Below, in pieces: positions 36,929-47,600 of a stretch of DNA of 64,000 bases. The stretch is from Antedon mediterranea (Eukaryota > Echinodermata > Crinoidea > Comatulida > Antedonidae): NCBI RefSeq assembly GCF_964355755.1, contig NC_092679.1:11462932-11526931 (forward strand). The letters run 5' to 3'. The translations under genes and the position numbers were made by a program. Every line of letters begins with the position of its first letter. Within the stretch, counting starts at the first letter, position 1. The notes below the pieces were generated by a model. That model did not search any database. It was not told the DNA's origin and worked only from the letters and a program-made list of their open reading frames with translations.

Positions 36929-38327
36929 CTAGATTTGAACTCGTCACTACGGACGAGTTAGGTTATCCGCAGCGCAAAAGCCACGTGCACCATACGTTAG
37001 AATATTGCGCGCAGAAAAACGATTAAGGCATTGAAACAATTTCAGTGTGCTCTCTATTTTTCGTCACGTCTAAGTATATACGGTATACGCTATATTCTGT
37101 ATACGTACTACATACAGTGCAGAATAGGTGAAAATAAGGGACCAAAGTTATTGACGCTTTTCGACATGATGACGTCATCACAATTTAGAAAATTGTAGAT
37201 TATGCGAAAGATAATTGATTGGTCTAGACAATATAACAAAATGGGAGGAAATGGAATACGGATAAGTGTAGATGCGCTCTATTAAATGTGATGAGCTATG
37301 CGAAAGAGACAAAAATCCTATATTTTATATTCAAGTGGCCATACGATGACGTCAGAATGTCCGGTTAGCCATATCGATGCATGACTTGATATCTACAACT
37401 CATCTACTTCCAGAATCTGAAATTTAAAAAAAGTTCACCACGGAGTTTAGAATCTATGACTGTTTTAAAAAAGGCATAATTTTGACGAATTTTTGAACTT
37501 TTTCATCAAAAACGCGCACAAATTGCTCAATTCTACGTGCTCGTATGACGTGATTTTAAATCGAAATTGATTGAAAATTGGTAAATTTACTAGAAAAGGC
37601 TGAAAAAACAAAAATCCATCAAAAAAAAGATGTTTTTGCGCTACCTGCGCACGCGCGCGTAAGAAAAGTGCGCATGCGTGGGAATTTTTGAAATGCTCAA
37701 AATGACATAAAACGCGTAGAAAGTTGATTAGAAATGAATTTTGCGCATTTTGAAATTTTGAACGCGCGTGCGCGCGTAACTTTATGTAGAACATGCCATT
37801 TTTAATCGATAGAAAGTTTGCGCATGATATGACTTAAATTTTCACCAAGTTTCAATACAAAATTACTTTTGGTTTTTAATCTATGATCAATCATTGAAAT
37901 TCATAAAATCGCGCGTAACTTACGCTGCGCAACTCTAAAGTTAAAAAACGAAACGTCCTGCACATCTACAGCTAGAGGTCAATTTTATGACAAAGTTACA
38001 CAATCTTATATTGGCCAGAATTAGAGATACGCTGCGAACAAAATTCCGGGAAAGAAAGAAGAATAAGATAGAAAAAAAAAAAAAAGAAAAAAAAAAAAGA
38101 TCCTGACAATAACAAGAGGTTATCCGCCAAGTGCGGATAACCAAAAAAGATCCTGACAATAACAAGGGGTTATCCGCCAAGTGCGGATAACCAAAAAAAG
38201 AAAAAAAAAAAGATCCTGACAATAACAAGAGGTTATCCGCCAAGTGCGGATAACCAAAAAAAAAAAAAAAAGAAAAAAAAAAAGATCCTGACAATAACAA
38301 GGGGTTATCCGCCAAGTGCGGATAACC
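36929..38327 (+). repeat. Array unit copy 9 with four terminal hairpin modules
   Basis: Last copy. Four tandem GATCCTGACAATAACAAG modules, each followed by the stem-loop (38118-38142, 38168-38192, 38231-38255, 38303-38327) and separated by A-rich spacers. The array ends exactly at the last stem. Confidence 0.92.
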
Positions 38328-41300
38328 AATTATCTGAAAACGTATTTGCAAAACTGAAGCAACACAGATATATCGGTCACTTCTCACTTGCAGCACTGAG
38401 ATAATGTGTCATAAGTAACTAGCAATATTAACAATGTCAATGTTATTGAATGTATATATTATTTAAGTTCAATTGTCCATCTCTCTGGGTTTTCCGCATC
38501 ATTTTGAGTGTATCGATGTGCACCCAATTGAACATTACCGGGTTCATAGAGACAATCAAACTTGACAAATAGAAATCAAAATGTCTAGAAAACTACTCCA
38601 CGGATTCACTGTCCAAGACGATAAAAAGAAGACAATTCAGAAAATCCAGAATTCTGAAATAATTTTAAAATAGACCAACATATACTATACACTACAGTAC
38701 GAGTATGCTAACCTAACCCATATTACAGGAACACATGAACATTAATGGAAATATGTTACTATATTTTCCAAATGTAACATGATAATAATTATATGTACAA
38801 TATAACTACCTCTAACATTTCATTATAATTCATTCCATTTCCGTAATATAAAAACTTATTTTTCATTATTCAGCATTTAATAACATCTCAATTATGTATT
38901 TTTTTTTATCCCTAGAAAAAATATTAGATCTAATAATTGATAATGGAATATTTAAAAGTATATGCCTAAATGAAATGTAACTTATAGATTAATTTTTTTG
39001 TTTAGCTCTGAAGAAGCTTCTTTCAAAATATCGAATATATAATAACAAATATATTGTTGAACCCTCTTTTGGAATACCCCCATTGTATTAAGGGACACAT
39101 TCGCGTGAAAGGAGGGACAAGATATATGTTTGTTTTTCGCCTATTAAGGAGAGTGGCACACTTTTGAATGTGTCAAATAATTGGTTTAATAAAAAAAAAA
39201 GACCAATAATATTCGTTTATATAGTTATTAATTCTAAAATATGGATATCATAAAAATGATGATGCTTTCTTTGGCTTGACAGTTTTCATTGGTGAATCGT
39301 TGGCTGCTAACGTTTCAATTCTTCTCAATTCCTTGTGTCCAGATCAATTAGTGTTCATTTTGGATTTTTTTTTTTTTTTTGCCCGTGAACTCCCTATTAA
39401 AAGGACATATTGAGTTTTTAGTTGTCCCTTGAATAGGAGGATCCGTAATCAGTAGACACCACTATACAAAAAGGGCTATTTTTCTTAAAAGTGTCCTACC
39501 GTATTTGTTTATTATTTGTATATGGAAATTTATTTTCTCTGATCATTTTTTAAATATTATTTTGAGTAGAAACTCTCTGTCTTACATGGTTCTAATTACA
39601 CAGATAGTATCATCGCTGTTGTTATTCTCTAATTTGATTGCTACATTTTCAGGTCAATGAATCGTTCAAAACAGGACGAACAAACTATGTTATTCAGGTA
39701 TCTTCGGATTTCCCTTCCCGGGTTAAAATCAGTCTCATTGCAACAAAACAATCTAACAAAGCTGTTCGATATTAACAAATAACAACCCGATTTAATTGGA
39801 TGCGAAGGAGAGGGGGTTTCTTCGTACCGATCTGAGTAATTGCACTATAAATCTTACGTCAATTCTGTCTATAACCGATGACGGGACCTCCTCTATAGAA
39901 AACATTACGCGCATGATTACTGTACAAAGAATTGGAGTATTTATGACCAATGTAGGGTGTATGTGACGGCTGTTTTATAGTACATGGTATCCTGTATCAT
40001 ATCGAGGGCTTTAATCGAATTTACAGTGGCTTTGGTAACATTTCAAATTCCGTAATCCTTTCGGTATAGCGCTTATGTTTTTGCTCAAGCGTAACACAGC
40101 GTATCGGTTATAAAACGAAACGAAGTTATTATAAAATTAACGAAGCACACAACAATCTAAGACAAAAAAGTAACCATTTTTATTTATTTAAGTTTCAAGA
40201 ATTGTTTTAAAGCATAATTTGATTAATAGATAGCCAGATAAAAATAAAAGTTAATTATAAAAGAATATTAAGATCATTCATTTTAATATTCATTTAATTT
40301 CAAGCAAACGTTTATTCTTCTATAATAAATACAGTAGAAACTACTGAAAGGCAAGCCCACACAGAAAAGACAAAACCACAGCAAAATAAGTTATAAACAG
40401 ATGCTGCAGTACAATAATTAAAAAAGAAGGCTGCTCACAAAAATCAGTACCATATTATAGATAAAATGTAAAAATATTGTTAATTTGAGATTAAAAGGTT
40501 TTTTTTTAGGATTTGACATAAAACTTCTGCTGTCAACGGATGTCAATGCAATTTATTATTGGAATTAAGGTACTTATGGGGTGTTCACACGTATGGCGTA
40601 AGGCTGGCTTACGCCTAACGTAGTTTATGCATTTGTGTGTGAACTAGGCAGTGGCAACTCAATACGCCACGTCCCTGGCGTCATTAACGACAGCTACAAA
40701 CCCCATCTCAATTAACGCAAACGACGCGTGGATAATGTTTATCTAATTTCATATCAATCAATTATTTTATAAACTGTCCAAAGATGTCGAGTTTCTAAAA
40801 ATGTAAAGGCAGATTGTTCCAGATTCTAGGTCCTTTTGAAATGTCCAACAGCATTTCCTCACTTCGGGAGCGCTGCAAAACTTTTATCGGAAAATTAAGA
40901 GAAAAATGAAAACGTGATTCCATGGGTAACCAATTCAACAGTGGTGTTAAATAGATTCAGCAATTATCAAAATTTAAATAAGCTTAACCTTATACCTTGA
41001 ATATCAGTGATGTCATGATGTCCATTGTAACGACTATGTTATTTCAATGTGAGGAATTATGTTCACACAAAACAAAACTAATTTGGTTACAAAAGCGTTG
41101 TAAATTTTGTTGATATATTAAACTTACATTGTCACCTCACTTGTCTAATAATGATAGCATTTTAAACAGTTTGTAAATGATTCTCGGCACTGTCATTGTT
41201 TAGAACAAAATACCTGTTCAAATCCAACAATGCTCTTCTATTCACAATTTAAATTTAATTATTAGTTTAAAAAAAATTATAATAGGCCTACATTTCTTTT

Positions 41301-41949
41301 AAAAAAATAAATAAAATTTACTAAGCAGAATAAGGGCTGGGTTAGATTTATATGTCAATGGTTGGACGAACTCTTCCAATGTGAACATACATTTGGATTC
41401 TGGGAAACAAAATTGTCGATCCCCAATTTGTATTTATATATTATGTAACGGATTCTGCCACAAAAAGAAAGACAATTTAATGCCAGTAGGCCCCTGACTT
41501 GCGTACGATGTTCTGTTTATGTAGACCTACAAAACTAAGCCTACCGTCCACCGAGAGGATGTTCGACGTGAGCTACTTAGGTAATGCATTGTTTTTTTTT
41601 TAAATTAACCATAAAACGTGCATTTAAGACAATTAATGGTTTATTGTTTTAAAATTAAAATAGGCCTATGCTATGCAAAAAAACGTCAACAATTTAAAAA
41701 ATAGAATTAAATAACTGAATATAAACGTAATTCGTAACGTACCAGGGCGTCGGAAAATTATTAAAGAAGGGCTTCTTTTCCGGATGTTCAACTATTGATA
41801 AAGAAATGTTACGATATTCTAACTACACAGGCATGTAAGCGATATAAACGTAGGCTTCTGTGGCAAACGTTGTAAAAATCAAATAATTTTTATTTGTTTG
41901 GTCCTTCATGCTGGAAAATGAGTGAGAGTGAAGCGGGTGGAGAGAATAG

Positions 41950-42115
41950 AGAATGTCGTATCTATTTTGTGTTTTATTTTATTTTAGTAATGCAAACACA
42001 TTAGGCCTATACAAACATAACAATACAACAAATAGCTAGATTGCGCCAAGGAGTGGCAAAAGAGGCCAACAGCTTCTGTCGCCAATTAGGCGTGCCACTC
42101 CAACAAAAAAGCTAA
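41950..42115 (-). mobile_element. Probable retroelement 3' end (minus orientation)
   Basis: On the minus strand a GC-richer part (GGAGTGGCACGCCTAATTGG ... GCCACTCCTTGGCGC) leads to a TTTGTTGTATTGTTATG stretch and an (AAAAT)n tail. It resembles a truncated LINE 3' UTR; family unknown. It also contains GGAGTGGC/GCCACTCC as an internal hairpin. Confidence 0.35.
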
Positions 42116-42378
42116 AACGTACAGAAATCAATATAAATATATAATAAAATTATATGGTTTTACAATGATTTTTTAAAATATCTTTAAAATGTGTCCAAAT
42201 TTTGCATAGAAATGAATTTCTGTGTGTTATTCAAGCTGATTGATTAAGGTTTTAGTAACAATAAAATGAATATACGGAAACTAAACTACACTTTACCATA
42301 GAGGGCGTTATAGAGAAACCTCATGTGTTGACGAGCAAGAAACTTTACGTTTTGATTTTATAATGGACAAATGAACAC

Positions 42379-42579
42379 ATGGATACGAATCAGGCTGAAA
42401 TCAAACGTTCTATGTATTTTGCCGACAGAGCGCGGACGACCCACCCCCACCCGCATAGGCGAACGCGAGTGCCGATTAGTGACGTATCTCAATTGCCAAT
42501 CCCAGATCAAGTGTCGGGGTTTGAATTTGATAAGCAAGCTGCCACTGACTTATTTTTAAGTTTAGGTTGTGAAGTGTGA
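42379..42579 (+). CDS. Doubtful small ORF, 66 aa
   Basis: Starts ATGGATACGAATCAGG and ends in TGA. It is distinctly GC-richer than its surroundings and encodes a Pro/His/Arg-rich stretch followed by an acidic C-terminus (DQVSGFEFDKQAATDLF). I do not recognise it. It could be a first coding exon, a retroelement fragment or chance. There is no clear downstream partner exon. Confidence 0.2.
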   Translation: MDTNQAEIKRSMYFADRARTTHPHPHRRTRVPISDVSQLPIPDQVSGFEFDKQAATDLFLSLGCEV

Positions 42580-42886
42580 TGATTTTGTATTTTTAGCCTT
42601 TGTTTGCAACGTACTAAAACATGATCAGTGCGAAAGTCTGCAGAGTGCAGAATTCGGCAATGAATGACTTCAGATGTTCCCTTTCGACAACTACAACAAT
42701 TCTGTCACTCGCTGGAATCTAACAATTTGAAATAGAAACACTGACATAATTATTTACATGTCATAAGGAATAGGAACATTATTTTTGTTAGGCCCCTATT
42801 TGGTAACATTTATTAAACAAATGGCAATTAAATAATGATGATATCACTTCAATGAACGATATAAAGGTAATGATATACAAATGTTT

Positions 42887-43029
42887 ACTGGGCTGAGGAG
42901 CATGGTTAAAAATATAGCCCGAGGTGATATGGAGACTATACTATATCCCGAGATGAAGTCCATGGATATAGTATGTCTCCAGATCACCGAGGGCTATATA
43001 TTTACCATGCCCCCGATGAAAGCCCAGTC
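42887..43029. repeat. 143-bp long inverted repeat (MITE-like hairpin)
   Basis: Left arm starts ACTGGGCT and contains GCATGG, TATAGCCC, GGAGAC and ATACTATATCC. The right arm contains their complements in reverse order and ends AGCCCAGT. Arms are about 65 bp with some mismatches. An ORF across it is a by-product. Confidence 0.85.
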
Positions 43030-43335
43030 AATATTTATGTTCTATACCACACAATTCGGCTGTAGGCATGTGTAAGTACCATGTAGGCTACTTGGTTGGA
43101 GTAGAGAGTGGACAGACACAGCCCATCGCTGCAAAGTAGGCAAACATCATCAAAAAGCATACATTTTGATAATTCGTCGCTTCCAGATATTCAGTCAGTA
43201 GGAGCTATAAAATTATTATTAATTGTACACCTCCATGTTTAGCTATAATATCTAGCTAAAGGCTAGCTACACAATCTTTGCGTCGCGCGTGTGTATAGAT
43301 CCGGCTGTATAATTGAAGAAACAGACAGTTTAGCC

Positions 43336-43372
43336 GGTCTATAGTTCGAGGGCATGGCGATAACTATAGACC
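43336..43372. repeat. 11-bp perfect inverted repeat
   Basis: GGTCTATAGTT (43336-43346) and AACTATAGACC (43362-43372), with a 15-nt spacer. Possibly a fragment of a palindromic element. Confidence 0.8.
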
Positions 43373-44574
43373 AGCGGCGATTAACCAATCAGATGCCGTG
43401 AATTGAAAGGTACCGGTATAATAATATTTTTAATAATACATAAGAATTATGAGAATAAGAATAATATTGCCCATTCCTCACAATACCACTTTTGAAAATT
43501 CAATTAATTTTAAACTTTAAAAATAACATAATTCCAACCATTTACATTTAGAGACATTACGCAGAAATACAGAATTCCCTGTCAGAATTTCATTGAAAAA
43601 AGAGCAACCATGCATCATGTACCTAAGAAAAATTAGATAATAGAGAATCTATACTTATTGACCGAACAAATTAATCAGTTTATGACAAGCAACGCCATTC
43701 AGCAGACAATAGTGACACAGGTTCAAGCTCAATATTATATAATTACCTGTTGCTTTGCCTTTACATTGTTTGTTGCTAAGATACACTGTTTTTTGTTCTT
43801 GTATAGTAGTGCTTGTGTGTCAATTTCTTTAATCTAATATTTAGAAGAATTGAGCAATGCATTCAATGACAACGTAAATGAAAATGATTGTTAGGTAGCA
43901 AACAAGATGATATCCTTGTCGACTAATTATAATATGGTGTGCGTGGCGTTTATTGAGTTGCATCATACACCACATTTATAACAAACGTTATCACTGCTTC
44001 ACTAAACATGTAGGTAGAGCAGACAGGAGAATGACGCTGCGCAATTACCGACTGTATATACAACTAGGATAGGGTAACCTGAGTTTTCTCGATGATATCA
44101 CTTTAATAAAAGGTACGTGGTTTTAAAATTCAATTCTTCCAAATTATTAAAAACGTGGAAAATGGTAGGGCTAATTATATAATAATTTTTTTCTAGGTGG
44201 TCATTTGAAGTACACTATATTGTGCATTATTCATTAAAAGAGTTATAATTAACAAAAAAATTAAACATTTTGAAATGTACTCTTACGTTATATCAAAATT
44301 TATTACTATTCAAATTATGATGTGATAAAAAGCTTTCGCTTCTCGTTCTCTCAGTAAACAATAATGCGATCATTTGAAGAACCTTGTGTGAAGTAGTGTC
44401 AGTACTTGGTAGGTTTTTAAATAGAAAACTTTTTATGGAACAATTTCAAAAAGTGTAAGTAATTTAAATAAAAACGTAATAGTATGTTTTATTTTATTTA
44501 TATTCATTATTTTAATACAGAATCTCTTTTTTAGAGTTTAATTTAAAAATCAGTTGTATTATTTAAAAACGAAA

Positions 44575-44676
44575 ATGTCTGCTGAAAAAGAAAAAACAGT
44601 TACTTTTAAAGAAAATAATAAAGCTGATAAACAAGAAGAGAGACAAGAAGAGGAACAAAAAAAAAATAAAGACAAG
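44575..44676 (+). CDS. CNGA: CNGA coding exon 1 (N-terminus)
   Basis: 34 codons, start ATGTCTGCTG, very rich in Lys/Glu/Gln. Donor AAG|GTGAAA. An in-frame stop lies 36 nt upstream, so this ATG is the first in its frame unless an extra upstream exon splices in at a weak AG (44553). Confidence 0.8.
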
Positions 44677-47600
44677 GTGAAAATGCATAATGAGTATACA
44701 TCTGAGAAATCATGAACATTTATTACATGTCATCATTAGCATTGATTAGCCAGTAAAAGACGAAAAAGAGATTCTTTATCTAGTTACCATAAATCCAATT
44801 ATCTAGCTATCTATCAAGGAGAGAACGTAGGAAATCATTCGCCTATGAATATTATTCTATATTATTAGTTACCATTCGGCGTAAAAATCAGCCTTTATCT
44901 AATTACTGAAAACACAAAAAAACCATCAACTTTTCAAATTATTAGTTCAGTAACTCTTCTTGATTATTAATATTTAAAAGCTATTATCCATCTATTATTT
45001 GCATATAATATTGAACATATGGGTTCATAGTTCAAAATGTATTTACATTGCAAACATAATTTATGATAATTATGACAATTTAGATATTTAATTATAAATT
45101 AACGAACTGTAATCAAGTACTGTACTAATGTAATTTACTACTACAGGAAGATGGACAGAACGTTGTCACCAGGTTCAAAGTATACATCAATGTAAGTATT
45201 AATAAAGTCATAGAATAATTTCCATCATTTGTCAACAAATAAAGTGAAATGTAGTCACCTAATTAATATTGCTCTTTATTTCAAGGCAAAGATTGAAAAC
45301 CAAGAGTTTTATGTCAATCCTGAAGGTGACGTCATCTTTTTGTGGATGGTAAGATTGATAACAATGTTAAACACACATGTAATTAGTTGACAACACTTAA
45401 TGTGTTGCAACTTAATTAATATCTTATCTTTACGATATTGCGATATTGCAAATTAACCATAGGGTGGCAGAATTTGCTGTCACTTCAAATCTAGTTTGAA
45501 TAATTTGTATTTTAATAACATAACATTGTTGTGGTCTTTCTCAAAGCGACTGGTAACCGTTGCAGTGGTATATAATTTTTGGATGATCATTTTACGAATC
45601 GCATTTAAAGAAATGCGTGAAGAGGTTTGTATATTAATTATACATTTCGTTAATATAATTATATTATTTAATTCCATTTGAGTTTATTCAAAAGAGTATA
45701 CTCTTAGTTTGCTTATATCAAAAAAGTTATTGATATTTGGAATGAGTTAATTATTGATATAATTTAGCCCTAATTAGTTAAAATGTTTAAATTTCATATG
45801 TATCTAACAGCAAAAATACTCGCCAATTACAGGATGAAAATGTAATTCCTGATTCATATTCCTTTCAGTATTAATATAAGATGTAATATTTCATAACATG
45901 ACCGAATATACTGTAAATCAAAGAATGGGTTGCAACAAATACGGTTTTTGTAACCTAATCTAAGAATCGATTTATGTTTAATAATCACGCACAATTTGTT
46001 ATTAAATGAGTTTGTCTATTATTACTATTTTTGTAATAAACTGAAATTATTGACTATAATATGTTGTAATTTACAATTTCAACAACACTACTTTCCTAAT
46101 AGGTTACACATCCATTTCAACAACACTACTTTCCTAATAGGTTACACGTCCATTTCAACAACACTACTTTCCTAATAGGTTACACATCCATTTCAACAAC
46201 ACTACTTTCCTAATAGGTTACACATCCATTTCAACAACACTACTTTCCTAATAGGTTACACATCCATTTCAACAACACTACTTTCCTAATAGGTTACACG
46301 TCCATTTCAACAACACTACTTTCCTAATAGGTTACACATCCATTTCAACAACACTACTTTCCTAATAGGTTACACATCCATTTCAACAACACTACTTTCC
46401 TAATAGGTTACACATCCATTTTAACAACACTACTTTCCTAATAGGTTACACATCCATTTCAACAACACTACTTTCCTAATAGGTTACACATCCATTTCAA
46501 CAACACTACTTTCCTATAGGTTACACATCCATTTCAACAACACTACTTTCCTAATAGGTTACACATCCATTTCAACAACACTACTTTCCTAATAGGTTAC
46601 ACATCCATTTCAACAACACTACTTTCCTAATAGGTTACACATCCATTTCAACAACACTACTTTCCTATAGGTTACACATTCATTTCAACAACACTACTTT
46701 CCTAATAGGTTACACATTCATTTCAACAACACTACTTTCCTAATAGGTTACACATCCATTTCAACAACACTACTTTCCTAATAGGTTACACATCCATTTC
46801 AACAACACTACTTTCCTAATAGGTTACACATCCATTTCAACAACACTACTTTCCTAATAGGTTACACATCAATTTCAACAACACTACTTTCCTAATAGGT
46901 TACACATCCATTTTAACAACACTACTTTCCTAATAGGTTACACATCCATTTCAACAACACTACTTTCCTAATAGGTTACACATCCATTTCAACAACACTA
47001 CTTTCCTAATAGGTTACACATCCATTTCAACAACACTACTTTCCTAATAGGTTACACATCCATTTCAACAACACTACTTTCCTAATAGGTTACACATCCA
47101 TTTCAACAACACTACTTTCCTAATAGGTTACACATCCATTTCAACAACACTACTTTCCTAATAGGTTACACATCCATTTCAACAACACTACTTTTCTAAT
47201 AGGTTACACATCCATTTCAACAACACTACTTTCCTAATAGGTTACACATCCATTTCAACAACACTACTTTCCTAATAGGTTACACATCCATTTCAACAAC
47301 ACTACTTTCCTAATAGGTTACACATCCATTTCAACAACACTACTTTCCTAATAGGTTACACATCCATTTCAACAACACTACTTTCCTAATAGGTTACACA
47401 TCCATTTCAACAACACTACTTTCCTAATAGGTTACACATCCATTTCAACAACACTACTTTCCTAATAGGTTACACATCCATTTCAACAACACTACTTTCC
47501 TAATAGGTTACACATCCATTTCAACAACACTACTTTCCTAATAGGTTACACATCCATTTCAACAACACTACTTTCCTAATAGGTTACACATCCATTTCAA

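Larger units (their letters stand above)
28380..38327 (+). repeat. Tandem array of nine copies of a CTAGATTTGAACTCG unit
   Basis: Nine head-to-tail copies begin with CTAGATTTGAACTCGTCAC at 28380, 29533, 30757, 31907, 32115, 33390, 34552, 35706 and 36929. Full units are about 1.15-1.4 kb. Each starts with a hairpin (AACTCGTC/GACGAGTT) and GGTTATCCGCA. The reverse complement of that 11-mer forms the end of the 3' hairpin GGTTATCCGC-CAAGT-GCGGATAACC, found at the end of copies 2, 5, 8 and 9. Interior blocks shared by all full units include CACGTG, two TGACGTCA sites, TATACGGTATACACTATA and (CG)-rich ACGCGCGTGCGCGCGTAAC. No protein is encoded. The 11-bp subterminal inverted repeat plus 3' stem-loop resembles Helentron-associated (HINE/DINE-like) elements. 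A canonical Helitron CTRR end is not seen after the last copy, so the class is unresolved. Confidence 0.93.
38328..44574. other. Intergenic region between the array and the CNG channel gene
   Basis: AT-rich, with no convincing gene. It contains a candidate retroelement 3' end (41950-42115), a GC-richer small ORF (42379-42579), a 143-bp hairpin (42887-43029) and an 11-bp inverted repeat (43336-43372). The part just before 44575 is presumably the promoter and 5' UTR of the channel gene; I see no clear TATA box. Confidence 0.55.

Noticed and set aside
28380-38327. Canonical Helitron with CTAG as the CTRR 3' end
   Set aside because: CTAG precedes the first copy and is missing after the last one, so it belongs to the 5' end of each unit and not to the 3' end.
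37941-38396. Minus-strand ORFs with repeated GYPHLADNPLLLSG
   Set aside because: They are translations of the tandem hairpin modules and poly(A) spacers at the end of the array.
42881-43075. 64-codon ORF
   Set aside because: It is the reading frame across the 143-bp hairpin element.
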